Source: Motiliproteus sp047633175 (GTDB lineage: Bacteria > Pseudomonadota > Gammaproteobacteria > Pseudomonadales > Balneatricaceae). From it: a stretch of 64,000 bases of DNA. The position numbers were made by a program, and so were the translations under genes. Below are positions 43,690-52,307 of this stretch, one piece after another. The stretch lies in assembly GCA_047633175.1 (NCBI GenBank), contig JBLIEQ010000008.1, positions 62,001 to 126,000 on the forward strand, in the 5' to 3' direction. Under the pieces are notes generated by a model. The model was not told the origin of the DNA, made no database searches, and saw nothing but the letters and a program-made list of their open reading frames with translations. How positions within the stretch are numbered: position 1 is the stretch's first letter; each line of letters starts with the position of its first letter.

Positions 43690-44431
43690 CCTATGGCTTC
43701 GCCTTCTTTGTCGTCAGTGTACAAATAAAGCCGCAGGGAGGAAGACCCAGAGCTTGATGAAAAAGACAAAAATGCAGAATTCACGGCTCGCAATCACTAA
43801 CGAAGACATAGCCAAAAAAAAAGGCTCTGTCCCAATCTGTTGTTGTGACTAGCCCTTTCATCCTGTGCAAAAGATCGCCTGCAGGCAGGCTCCCACGGTG
43901 TTAAGGCTGATTAGGAGAGTAATCTTGTAGCTTTTAGAAAGGCTTGAAACGGCAAACGGACCATCAGAATGACGCCAAATCCCCTTTCTAAATCGATGAA
44001 ATACAGACTGAAAAAGGCCCGCAGGGTCGAGCTTGGGCCGTTGTCAGTTCCCGACAACAACGGCATACCTGCGTCCCTGCAGGCAATGGCGAGGCAGACA
44101 AATCGGCAGGATAGCCGATTTGCACAACCGCAGGTTGCCCGGAGGGTGAGGCACTTAGGACGTGCCGAGTGAATCCGAATCTGTCAGCCTCAGGCTGGAT
44201 TTCATAGCGCCGCAGGCGCGTACCCGCAGGGCGGTTTAGTAGGGGGCGTTTTCTTTGCTTCGCTTTCTTTGTCGCTACAAAGAAATGAAGACGCCGGGAG
44301 GCGGAAACTCGCTTGATTACAAAGCAATAATGCAGGATTAGCTGCTCGCAACAACAGACTGGGACATAGCCAAAAAAAAGACCAGACCCTAAAACGCTAG
44401 CAACAAAGCTTGAGGAAGTGCCAACAAACAT
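43690..44431. repeat. Degenerate long repeat region between gatB and the ice-binding gene
   Basis: Two related stretches (about 43700-43850 and 44235-44390) share GCTTCGC(C/T)TTCTTTGTCG, a GCCGGGAGG/GCAGGGAGG block, GCTTGAT, AATGCAG, GCTCGCAA and GACATAGCCAAAAAAAA in the same order. Between them lies a GC-rich palindrome-rich stretch (GGCCCGCAGGGTCGAGC, CCTGCAGGCAATGGCGAGG). A 147-codon frame on the minus strand (43988-44431) is low-quality, Cys/Arg-rich and overlaps the repeat, so it is not called a gene. 44432-44664 holds nothing recognised. Confidence 0.55.
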
Positions 44432-44664
44432 GCAAATACGGCGGGTAAACGAGACAGGGCCACTCCGGCTGAGTGAGCCGGGATAGCCCTGGTACAGTTC
44501 TCGTCATGTTCAACAGTGTCTTACTAAGGTACCGACTGGCACCCTCTGCCTTAGAGGCCGCTTACGATGCTCCCGGGAGTGGTAAGAGCTAGACTTGCCG
44601 ATAGCCCTAGCGCGTCTTACAACCCCTTAGGTGATGGTATCTCTGTTGATCAAACGGTGGGTTG

Positions 44665-45552
44665 TTAATTTACGACACTTCCAGCAGCGGTGATTGCCGC
44701 CTTGCTCGATAGCGCCCGTCCGTCGAGCGTAGTGCCCGCCCCTAGCGAGATAGCCGTATTGCTGATGAAGTTGCCGACAATGGCAGCGCCAGCGCCGGTA
44801 GTGACGGCCCCATTGACAAGCCAGAAGACGTTCTTAGCCTGCGCCCCATTTATCAACTGCATCTGCCGACCGGCGTTAACGACTACTGAGGCGTCGGTCT
44901 GGAATATCCACACGGCGTCTGAAGCCAAGCCATCCATTCTCTGCCCATCGAGGACAAGGTGCGCAACACTACCGCTGATAGAGTAGGAGACGCTAGAGTA
45001 GTACACGCCAGAGGTAAGAGTCTGGCCCGCCAGATCTTTGATCATTTCAACAGGTACAGGATCAGCAGGATTCGACGGTGTAACTGGAAGATTAGATGAT
45101 AAACCATTCACCTTCGCATCAACAAGACCAGCAACGTACTCCATACCCTCCTTGTGGAGAGTCTTGAGTTTGGCCAATGCATCAAAGGTTTCCTGAGTTA
45201 CCTGGTTGAAGTGCTTGGCATCTCCGGTGAGAGCCGCACCGGCTTCGATCCTGCCCATGACCTCAGTGCCGGCTACAGTGATGGCGGCATTAGCGCCCAC
45301 ATCACCATCAACGACAGTCCCTGGAGCCGTGATGGCCGCACCTGCCAGGAGTTTATATTTTGCCACGTTTCCTCTTTTCTGAGCATCACCCATATCCAGT
45401 ACGCTGGGCACATAGTTAAGGTCGAGTTCAGAGCTAGCGACGGTGCTTGCCTGGGCGGTGGTTGCGGCGAGAACGCCGGTGAAGGCAACAACTGACATCA
45501 CCCGAAAAAAATTACGGCTAGAACGCGGTGCGTTGAGAACAGGGTTTTTCAT
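44665..45552 (-). CDS. Secreted DUF3494 ice-binding protein
   Basis: Ice-binding/antifreeze protein of the DUF3494 beta-solenoid family. 295 aa. N-terminal signal peptide ends near TTAQA (about residue 35). The core (about 60-295) carries family signatures: YKLLAGAAITAPGTVVDGD, DLAGQTLTSGVYY (173-185), AVWIFQTDAS (213-222), INGAQAKNVFWLV (234-246) and DGRALSSKAAITAAGSVVN at the C-terminus. Such proteins are secreted by sea-ice and cold-water microbes and bind ice planes, limiting recrystallisation or anchoring cells to ice. No anchor domain is visible, so a freely secreted form is likely. It is a lone gene in an accessory region with an AT-rich upstream stretch. Confidence 0.88.
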   Translation of the reverse strand: MKNPVLNAPRSSRNFFRVMSVVAFTGVLAATTAQASTVASSELDLNYVPSVLDMGDAQKRGNVAKYKLLAGAAITAPGTVVDGDVGANAAITVAGTEVMGRIEAGAALTGDAKHFNQVTQETFDALAKLKTLHKEGMEYVAGLVDAKVNGLSSNLPVTPSNPADPVPVEMIKDLAGQTLTSGVYYSSVSYSISGSVAHLVLDGQRMDGLASDAVWIFQTDASVVVNAGRQMQLINGAQAKNVFWLVNGAVTTGAGAAIVGNFISNTAISLGAGTTLDGRALSSKAAITAAGSVVN

Positions 45553-46275
45553 AAGAAAAATTCCTTCAGCTGAACATAACTAGTATAAAACGTCATTTTT
45601 CATAAATGACACTTCATACTAAACTGCACTACACTAAATTAAATAACTCTTAATTAAATAGAACTAAATCGAATTACACTAAATTAGCTTTTATATCAGC
45701 AGCTTGCATCGGTTTATAATCCGTTATATTTCTCTTGTTGTAAAGATTTAAATCCCACCCTGATAGACGCCGCCCTGTCCGAATGATCAGAGCACAGGCT
45801 TTATAACTTTATTTAAAAGCCACCAAAGAAGTTCCCAAATGTCTGCAGAACCCCCAAAAGACGGACTGTCGGTATTCGAGTACCAATACTAAGGCTACAC
45901 ACCCATTAGATGCTTTAGCACTACCCGGACCTTTGATGCTTAATTACTATTAGATAATGGATGGCAGCCTTCATACGGCAGCGAGGTAGGCGGCATGTAA
46001 TCCCAACTATCGTTACCCTAGGCGAACCTACACAGGTGCATGCGAACGAGGAGCAACTTACTTTTTCACGGTGAATTTGGCGGAGCGCTAGGATAAGGGT
46101 TTTTGCGGCGAAGTCCGTCCCCCGCATATGCACAGTTAGAGAATGTACTTGATCATAGATAACCCTCTTGCGGATGTGTGACAGCCGCTTTATATATCCC
46201 TGCCGCTAACGACTACTTCACTGCGGTATATCCGTAGCCAACTTCAACATTTTGAATACGGTAACTCCGCGCCGA
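45553..46275. other. 723-bp intergenic stretch, no gene recognised
   Basis: The first ~180 bp are AT-rich with repeated TACACTAAATTA motifs and probably hold the promoter of the ice-binding gene. The remainder shows no credible ORF or RNA; a 70-codon minus-strand frame at 45921-46133 looks random. Confidence 0.6.
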
Positions 46276-47604
46276 TCATACCTTGGTTAGCAAGCTCTCC
46301 GCGTAAAAGGCGACAGGCGCAGACAGAAGGATCGTCAGCGCGACGCGCTGATACCAGACCATCAACATCTGCTTGATCGTTAATGGAATCTCAGTGGAAA
46401 GGATGCACGGAATAGTCGCCGAGAAAAACAAAATCGATGAAATAGCGACCGTCCCAGCAACGAATTTGGCGGCGACAGCACTCTTCGCCATCAGCAGTGC
46501 AGGAAGAAACATCTCTGCCAGCCCCGTTGCTGAGGCTTTAGCCAGGAGCAGCGGTTCAGGCAGCTGCGCCAGCGCGGTGAAGGGATAGAACAGGTAACCC
46601 ATCCAGTCGAACAACGGTGTGTATTTTGCGATCAGCAAACCGAGCAAACCGACCGACATAATTGAGGGAAGAATGCTCATGGCCATCACCACGCCTTCGG
46701 CCAGGTTCCGTCGAATGTTCAGAAGCAGTGACGGGGCCTGGTCGGTCACCGAGAGGCCTTCGATCACAGCTTGTTTGAGCCGCGAATGATCATAGCTTTC
46801 TGGCTCTGGCACGCAAGAACTGTCGTCCATTCTGCACAGCGGAAATAAACGAACGGTAATGGCGGTCACGACAAAGGTGATGATCAGCGTCGACCAGAAA
46901 AACAGATTCCAGATCTCCATCAGGTCCAGAGTCTTGGCCACTATCACCATAAAGGTTGCCGATACTGTTGAAAATCCCGTAGCTATGATGGCCGCCTCTT
47001 TGGCGGAGTATTGCCCTGATTTATAGACGCGGTTAGTGATCAGCAGACCGATTGAATAGCTGCCCACAAATGAGGCAACGCCATCGATTGCCGATTTCCC
47101 GGGGGTCTTAAATAGCGGGCGCATGACCGGCTCTAAGAGAACGCCGATCATTTCCAGCAGCCCATAGCCAACCAGGAAGGCAAGAAAGATCGCACCGATA
47201 GGCACAATCAAACCGACAGGAATAACTAACTTGTTGAACAGAAAAGGCAGCATGTCTTTTTCAAACAGCAGATCCGGCCCGACTGAAAAGTACGCCATCA
47301 CCCCTACCGCAATACCACCGAGTTTCAGAAACGAGAACACCATCTGGGTACGATTTTTATTCCAGGTGCCTTTGTAAAATGGATAAAGGCCGCCCGCGAT
47401 GATCAGCAGCAGCGCGTAGACTGCGGCTGTGCCCGCCTGATTGCCCCTGATCCAGGATACTAGATGATCTAGAGGGATGGTGGTTTTTCCTGCTATCTCG
47501 ATGGGAATAAAGAAGACTAAAAAACCAATAAAACTAAAAAAAACCAACTTTAACATCGATATTGAGCTGAAGGATTTCAAGCTCACCGGCTCAGGATTAT
47601 TCAT
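46276..47604 (-). CDS. YjiH family transporter (nucleoside-recognition Gate domain)
   Basis: Polytopic inner-membrane protein of 442 aa with about eleven hydrophobic segments. It matches the YjiH family containing the Gate (nucleoside recognition) domain: KSAIDGVASFVGSYSIGLLITNRVY and SKEAAIIATGFSTVSATFM-like segments in the middle, and KASATGLAEMFLPALLM near the C-terminus. Substrate not known. It is divergent from a HutC-like regulator, and in several bacteria such transporters lie near histidine-utilisation genes, so a role in uptake of histidine or a breakdown product is inferred only from context. Confidence 0.82.
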   Translation of the reverse strand: MNNPEPVSLKSFSSISMLKLVFFSFIGFLVFFIPIEIAGKTTIPLDHLVSWIRGNQAGTAAVYALLLIIAGGLYPFYKGTWNKNRTQMVFSFLKLGGIAVGVMAYFSVGPDLLFEKDMLPFLFNKLVIPVGLIVPIGAIFLAFLVGYGLLEMIGVLLEPVMRPLFKTPGKSAIDGVASFVGSYSIGLLITNRVYKSGQYSAKEAAIIATGFSTVSATFMVIVAKTLDLMEIWNLFFWSTLIITFVVTAITVRLFPLCRMDDSSCVPEPESYDHSRLKQAVIEGLSVTDQAPSLLLNIRRNLAEGVVMAMSILPSIMSVGLLGLLIAKYTPLFDWMGYLFYPFTALAQLPEPLLLAKASATGLAEMFLPALLMAKSAVAAKFVAGTVAISSILFFSATIPCILSTEIPLTIKQMLMVWYQRVALTILLSAPVAFYAESLLTKV

Positions 47605-47700
47605 GGGGGTACCCTTATATTTATAATTTTAGAGTGAATACTGAACGCCACCACTCGATCGCATACAAGATATGACTGCCTGAAAGCTATGCGAACATGG

Positions 47701-47710
47701 TGTATATACA
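47701..47710. promoter_or_regulatory. Palindrome TGTATATACA, candidate HutC operator
   Basis: Perfect 10-bp palindrome in the 251-bp divergent region between the YjiH transporter and hutC, with a second near-copy (AGTATATACA, 47815-47824) just before hutC. HutC proteins of the GntR family bind sites with a TGTA-N2-TACA core, so control of both genes is plausible. Confidence 0.45.
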
Positions 47711-47855
47711 TATATATACTGCAGGATAATAAATGTAAATACCAAGGAGAGACGCTCTGCCCTGCGCGCAGATCAGAGTCTCTACGGATGCCATAGGTTG
47801 TGCGTATCTGGAGGAGTATATACAATGAAAATTTTGTGTTTTACCGGAGTCTTGA

Positions 47856-48566
47856 GTGAGCAAAGGTCCACGTTATCAGCAAATAAAGAGCTTCATCCTC
47901 GATGGCGTGCTGCAACAGACGTATCGGCCCGGTAGTAAGATTCCAACCGAGAATCAGTTGGCAGACCAGTTTTCGGTTAGCCGCATGACGGTCAACAAGG
48001 CCATCAGAGACCTGGTCCAAGAAAATATTTTGATTCGCCATCCCGGAGTAGGAACCTTTGTTTCGGACGCCAAGGCTGAATCACCGCTTACCGACATCAA
48101 AAACATTGCCGATGAGGTCCGTCAGCGGGGACACACGTATGGCTGTAGGGTCGTTAGGCTGCAGGAAACCGTTGCTCACGAAACCTTAGCCATGCAGATG
48201 GGTATTCCTATAGGTACACCGGTTTTCCGTTCAGTGATCGTGCATCTCGAAGACGACCTGCCGATTCAGCTCGAAAATCGGTACGTTATCGCGAGTCTTG
48301 TTCCAGGCTATCTAGAGCAAGATTTCACGGCCTCGACTCCCAACGAATACCTGTCGAAGACATGTCCTATCTCGAGTATTGAGCATATTGTCGAAGCAAT
48401 ACTTCCGGATGAAAACGTTCAGCAACATCTGGATATAGACTCGAATACCGCGTGTCTTCTTGTTAATCGGCGTACCTGGTCGGACGGTCGTTTGATTAGC
48501 TATGCCTGCCTGACGCATCCGGGCACCCGCTACAAACTCCGTTCAATAGCATCGATGGGTGGCTGA
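47856..48566 (+). CDS. hutC: HutC-like GntR-family transcriptional repressor
   Basis: GntR/HutC-type regulator of 236 aa. N-terminal winged helix (YQQIKSFILDGVLQ, KIPTENQLADQFSVSRMTVNKAIRDL, GVGTFVSD) and C-terminal UTRA ligand domain (NIADEVRQRGHTYGCRVV, VFRSVIVHLEDDLPIQLENRYV, RRTWSDGRLISYACLTHPGTRYKL), the latter close to urocanate-sensing HutC. GTG start with CCGGAGT 6 bases upstream. No hutH, hutU, hutI or hutG are in the window, so the regulator is an orphan paired with a transporter. Confidence 0.88.
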   Translation: MSKGPRYQQIKSFILDGVLQQTYRPGSKIPTENQLADQFSVSRMTVNKAIRDLVQENILIRHPGVGTFVSDAKAESPLTDIKNIADEVRQRGHTYGCRVVRLQETVAHETLAMQMGIPIGTPVFRSVIVHLEDDLPIQLENRYVIASLVPGYLEQDFTASTPNEYLSKTCPISSIEHIVEAILPDENVQQHLDIDSNTACLLVNRRTWSDGRLISYACLTHPGTRYKLRSIASMGG

Positions 48567-48651
48567 ATGAAGCCGGTGTCGAGGCACTGGCCGGCACCGT
48601 CTTTCTGGGGAGTATTGCTACGCAAAATAAAAGATCGGCCCTGTTAGTGTG

Positions 48652-49209
48652 TTATTTACGCGGATCGAAGGAACACGCTGTCCGCCAATCATAGAGGTAA
48701 ATCGGAGTGCGGTAGAAATCTTTAAGTCTGATGATTTTTATAGGTTTACATGAAGGTAAGGCGAAGGTATTACTCACAATGTGAATCTCATGTAACCGTT
48801 CTTGTTGCAGTTTTTTATCAAGAGCGACCATACCTCCAGGAAAAAGATAACAGAATAGAATAGAAGCGCTGCTCAGTTCCGCATTATTGAAATCTTTGCG
48901 ATATAGTGTGAGGTTATCCAGACGTAAAGAATATTTCCGAATCATTGAGACCAGCCATGGAAGCCATGACAGTTCGTAGCCTATCACTTGTCGATGTGGG
49001 TATTGGCTGGCGAGTGCGATAACGAGCGTCCCCCAACCAGAACCGAGGTCGATGAAAGGACCCTTTGCAGACCTGTCTATTAAAGAAAGCATGGTTTGAC
49101 GAGCTTTTCCTGAACTCATCATTGGGGAAATACCGGTTTCCAGCGTGGTCCGAACAATGGATAAGACAGCGAGAAGGACGACAAGAAGTATTAGCTCAAG
49201 AAGAGGCAT
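48652..49209 (-). CDS. Membrane-anchored class I SAM-dependent methyltransferase
   Basis: 185 aa. One N-terminal hydrophobic segment (LLELILLVVLLAVLSIV), then a compact Rossmann methyltransferase domain with the SAM motif FIDLGSGWGTLVIALA (about 52-67) and the acidic residue in VIGYELSWLP. The size and membrane anchor resemble FAM173/ATPSCKMT-like small methyltransferases, but the substrate is not known. Convergent with hutC. Confidence 0.75.
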   Translation of the reverse strand: MPLLELILLVVLLAVLSIVRTTLETGISPMMSSGKARQTMLSLIDRSAKGPFIDLGSGWGTLVIALASQYPHRQVIGYELSWLPWLVSMIRKYSLRLDNLTLYRKDFNNAELSSASILFCYLFPGGMVALDKKLQQERLHEIHIVSNTFALPSCKPIKIIRLKDFYRTPIYLYDWRTACSFDPRK

Positions 49210-49231
49210 GATAGCGAGAATCTAAAAGTGG

Positions 49232-49579
49232 TTACTTGGCATGTAATTCTGCACATTTGATGCACTGAATGGCCGTTGGTTCGATTTCCAAGCGACGGAT
49301 ATTAATATCCTCGTCACAGTCTACACAGATTCCATATAGCCGCTGCTCCAGGCGCTGTAGCGCCTGATCTACACTGATTAATTGACGCTCACGACGACGC
49401 GAAGATTCAAGTGCCATCTGCTGCATCTGCATGGCATCGCCCCTCGAAACGCGACCAACAGCGCCCTGATCCAGGACCACAGGCTTGATGTCATCTGCAG
49501 AGGAGGCCTGGGACCCAATGAGTTCATCCTTAAGTGCCGACAACTGCTTGCGAAACTGAATAATTTGCTCTGGGTGCAT
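49232..49579 (-). CDS. TraR/DksA-type zinc-finger protein
   Basis: 115 aa. N-terminal helical part, then a C4 zinc finger with C85, C88, C106 and C109 (CVDCDEDINIRRLEIEPT, CIKC). It is shorter than DksA and lacks the DxxDxA acidic coiled-coil tip, so it is more like TraR/YbiI-type proteins; whether it acts on RNA polymerase is uncertain. It lies 22 bp upstream of the methyltransferase on the same strand and may be cotranscribed. Confidence 0.8.
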   Translation of the reverse strand: MHPEQIIQFRKQLSALKDELIGSQASSADDIKPVVLDQGAVGRVSRGDAMQMQQMALESSRRRERQLISVDQALQRLEQRLYGICVDCDEDINIRRLEIEPTAIQCIKCAELHAK

Positions 49580-49643
49580 GCTGATACGTATTTCCTTCTC
49601 CAGAAAATGGGGACAGATTTATTTTCTCTAAAAAGGCAGCGAG

Positions 49644-49681
49644 GTCGGCTGGGATATTGCTGGGATTGCATCCCAGCCGAC
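49644..49681. repeat. 12-bp perfect inverted repeat next to the IS left end
   Basis: GTCGGCTGGGAT (49644-49655) and ATCCCAGCCGAC (49670-49681) with a 14-base loop, extended outside by AAAGGC/GCCTTT. Several IS110-group elements insert beside palindromic or hairpin targets, so this could be the target or flank of the IS. Confidence 0.6.
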
Positions 49682-49793
49682 AGCCTTTCATGTCAAATGT
49701 AAGGCCTAATGGGATGGTCCGCCTCACTCCAATCGGCTTCAAATGAGCCATGATGAATGTGAGAACATACGTCACAGAGGAGCAAGACGGACC

Positions 49794-50831
49794 ATGACTA
49801 ATCATAACCCAAGGCCACAGATTAGCATTCTTGCTATAGATTTAAGTAAGAATAGTTTTCAACTCCACGGCGTGGATGCGCACGGCGAATGCGTTTTGAG
49901 GAAAAAACTTCCCCGTGCAAAACTGCTGGCCTTTATTGCCAATCTAACGCCGTGCATGATTGCCGTCGAGGCCTGCGGTGGTGCCAACCACTGGGTGCGC
50001 AAGTTTTCCGAATCAGGGCATGTTGTACAGATGATTGCCCCTCAGTTTGTGAAGCCCTTCGTTAAATCTAACAAGAGTGACGCGGCAGACGCCGAAGCGA
50101 TCTGCGAAGCCGCACAGCGCCCTACTATGCGCTTTGTACCGGCGAAAAGTATTCAACAACAGGATATTCAGAGTGTGCACCGGATCAGGAGTCAGGCGGT
50201 AGCCAGAAGAACTGCACTGGCAAACCAAATCCGAGGACTGCTGACGGAATATGGAGTCATTATTCCCAAGGGTATTTCGTACATTCGTAAACATATACCG
50301 ATGATCCTGGAGGATGCAGAGAACGACTTGACCGCGCTGTTTCGAGGACTTCTCAGTGAACTTTACGATGAGATGGTTCACCTGGATCAGCGTGTCGACA
50401 TGCTAGAACAGAAGCTAGCCGTCATTTCCACCCAGCATTCAGACTGCCAGCGACTGCTGACAATTCCGGGGATAGGATTACTCACTGCAACGGTATTAGT
50501 GGCTGCAATAGGCGATATCTCGGTATTCAAAAATGGTCGTGAGCTGGCCGCCTGGCTCGGATTGGTTCCGAGACAGCACTCCACGGGAGGCATGCCGACG
50601 TTGCTGGGCATCAGCAAGCGCGGTGATACCTACTTGCGAACGCTACTGATCCACGGCGGCAGAACCGTCGTACGGGTTGCGCATAAATATGAAGACTGCC
50701 GTAATCAATGGATCAAGGAGCTGGATCAACGACGCGGTAAGAACATCTCAGCGGTAGCCGTCGCGAATAAGAATGCGCGCATCGCCTGGGCGGTATTGAG
50801 CAAGAAGGAGGCTTACCAAGTGGCTGCGTAA
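49794..50831 (+). CDS. IS110-family transposase (DEDD recombinase)
   Basis: 345 aa from the ATG at 49794; AGGAG lies ~12 bases upstream. A start 51 bases earlier would add a non-conserved extension. N-terminal RuvC-like DEDD domain (ILAIDLSKNSFQLHGVD, MIAVEACGGANHWVRKF, SNKSDAADAEAICEAAQRP) and C-terminal transposase_20 domain (LTIPGIGLLTATVLVAAIGD, GRELAAWLGLVPRQHSTGG, LGISKRGDTYLRTLLIHGGR) are complete, so the element may be active. Confidence 0.95.
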   Translation: MTNHNPRPQISILAIDLSKNSFQLHGVDAHGECVLRKKLPRAKLLAFIANLTPCMIAVEACGGANHWVRKFSESGHVVQMIAPQFVKPFVKSNKSDAADAEAICEAAQRPTMRFVPAKSIQQQDIQSVHRIRSQAVARRTALANQIRGLLTEYGVIIPKGISYIRKHIPMILEDAENDLTALFRGLLSELYDEMVHLDQRVDMLEQKLAVISTQHSDCQRLLTIPGIGLLTATVLVAAIGDISVFKNGRELAAWLGLVPRQHSTGGMPTLLGISKRGDTYLRTLLIHGGRTVVRVAHKYEDCRNQWIKELDQRRGKNISAVAVANKNARIAWAVLSKKEAYQVAA

Positions 50832-51118
50832 GCACTCACTGGGTAAGGCTGATTAACGGCTGTAAGATTTATCGGTTAACTAAAAAGCCAACGAGTTGCG
50901 CGGATAAAGCTCAAGTGATGGCATAAAAGGTAACACCTGTGCTCCTGAGAACCTGTTGGGGTCTAGGGCCCGTAGAGGCCGAAGGCCTGATGAGGTGGGA
51001 GCGCGCGGATTCCATCAGGGCCAGAGATGCTTAGCAATCTCATCCCAAGGCCGGATATATGGGAGCAATACTCTTTTAGTCACCCAGCAACTTTACCTTG
51101 CACCACGAGGCGGATCAT
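50832..51118 (+). ncRNA. Candidate guide (bridge/seek) RNA region in the 3' tail of the IS
   Basis: Non-coding, within the IS, between the transposase stop and the right inverted repeat. Contains several short palindromes (GAGGCCGAAGGCCTGATG, CGAGTTGCGCGG region, ATCATATATGA). IS1111-type elements are reported to encode their guide RNA downstream of the transposase; extent and fold here are inference. Confidence 0.4.
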
Positions 51119-51162
51119 ATATGACCCCGGTTTACGGTTTATGCTGGTCTTGTCGTTAAGCC

Positions 51163-51807
51163 TTAGTCGGCGGCGAAGCAGTAAAACTTGCCAGTTCCTC
51201 CCGTTGTAATCAGATCTTCCTGGCTGCAACCGCGCGAGGGGTGGGCAGAGTTCCAGGAGGTGTTGCCGCCGCCGTGACGATCATGATGTCCCACCTGGGC
51301 GCTGCCTGCGTCACTGCTGGTCCAGTTACTGCAGGTATGATCCTGTTCATCCGGGAAGTAGCCGGTGCCATCTTCAGAGGTACCGGTCAGCATATCGTGC
51401 TCGTTCGGCGTGTCGCCACGGCCCTTAATGCGGCGTCCCGACTCATCCAGCGCGGTCTCCAGGGTGATGGTTTTATTGTACAGATGCAGGTCGGTCAGGT
51501 TGGCGGCGATCAGGGTTCCGTAGGCGTTATACCAGGGCCCGGCGCCGATCCGGTTACGCGCAAAGACGCCACGGGTATCAGCCGCTTCGGTACTCAGATA
51601 CGCACGCCACTCCCTATCACCGGCGCCTGCTGCACTGGCCAGCTTGTTACAGTGCGCATCGGCACCTTCCAGACCGCCCAGATCCGCGCCCTTACCTATA
51701 CCGACACTGGTCACAAAGAAGCCCATCTGCCGCTCTGCGGCCTCGGCCACCAGGGACCCGAACAGTGCACCGGCAGTCAACGTGATGATAAGAATTGTTT
51801 TTTTCAT
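51163..51807 (-). CDS. Secreted DUF1554-like (lectin/endostatin-fold) protein
   Basis: 214 aa from the ATG at 51807 with AGGAG 8 bases upstream and a signal peptide (MKKTILIITLTAGALFGSLVAEA). The mature part (MGFFVTSVGIGKGADLGGLEGADAHC, WRAYLSTEAADTRGVFARNRIGAGPWYNA, TGTSEDGTGY, CSNWTSSDAGSAQVGHHDRHGGG, CSQEDL, GKFYCFAAD) resembles the DUF1554/NC10-endostatin C-type-lectin-like fold, with conserved cysteines likely disulfide-bonded. Function unknown; a carbohydrate- or surface-binding role is inferred. Confidence 0.65.
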   Translation of the reverse strand: MKKTILIITLTAGALFGSLVAEAAERQMGFFVTSVGIGKGADLGGLEGADAHCNKLASAAGAGDREWRAYLSTEAADTRGVFARNRIGAGPWYNAYGTLIAANLTDLHLYNKTITLETALDESGRRIKGRGDTPNEHDMLTGTSEDGTGYFPDEQDHTCSNWTSSDAGSAQVGHHDRHGGGNTSWNSAHPSRGCSQEDLITTGGTGKFYCFAAD

Positions 51808-51895
51808 TATGCTCTCTCCTCGACCCATTCCATCTGAAAGATGTCCAAACCCAGTCATGACTTGTATAACCTACGTCCTTTGTAGACCAACACTT

Positions 51896-52261
51896 TCAGG
51901 AGCGGGGGCCCTTATCGGACCAGACTGCATACTCATTGCCGCCGGGATCGCAGAAGTGAAAACGTCGCCCGCCCGGGAAATCGTAAACAGGCCTTATAAT
52001 CTGGCCACCCGCGTGTTCAATTTTATCCTGAGTCTTTTCCAGCAACCGACTGTAGAAAACAATCAGCGCGCTGCCCCGATCCACTCGGGCACTCCATTCG
52101 GAGCGAAATAACCCGCCGTCGATTCCCGCATCGGAAAACGCACTGTAGTCCGGCCCATAGTCGACAAATGACCAGCCGAATACCGCTGTAAAGAAGCGCT
52201 TAGTCGCATCGAGATCCCGCGACGGGAACTCGATATAATTTATTTTTTCGTGCCTGTCCAT
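51896..52261 (-). CDS. VOC/glyoxalase-like family protein
   Basis: 121 aa, one vicinal-oxygen-chelate domain: INYIEFPSRDLDATKRFFTAVFGWSF, then GGQIIRPVYDFPGGRRFHFCDPGGNEYAVWS. The pattern matches the small glyoxalase/bleomycin-resistance-like proteins used for varied metal-dependent chemistry; substrate unknown. Confidence 0.85.
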   Translation of the reverse strand: MDRHEKINYIEFPSRDLDATKRFFTAVFGWSFVDYGPDYSAFSDAGIDGGLFRSEWSARVDRGSALIVFYSRLLEKTQDKIEHAGGQIIRPVYDFPGGRRFHFCDPGGNEYAVWSDKGPRS

Positions 52262-52307
52262 GCCAGCGTCCTCCGGTGATGTTAACGAGACCCCCTCAGT
52301 TTAGCGG

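Larger units (their letters stand above)
49713..51118 (+). mobile_element. IS110-family element of the IS1111 type
   Basis: One transposase gene plus a ~280-bp 3' non-coding tail. Sub-terminal inverted repeats are visible: GATGGTCCGCCTC at 49713-49725 and GAGGCGGATCAT at 51107-51118, 11 of 12 bases complementary. Such sub-terminal repeats are typical of the IS1111 subgroup, so the true ends lie a few bases outside. No direct repeats are expected for the family. Confidence 0.75.

Noticed and set aside
43988..44431. 147-codon minus-strand ORF
   Set aside because: Cys/Arg-rich, no recognisable domain, lies wholly in the degenerate repeat region; probably a shadow of the repeat.
45921..46133. 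70-codon minus-strand ORF upstream of the ice-binding gene
   Set aside because: Random-looking product, no binding site, no neighbours to support it.
48567..48651. Terminator between convergent hutC and the methyltransferase
   Set aside because: A weak CGGTG/CACCG pairing exists, but the loop is long and the T-run poor.
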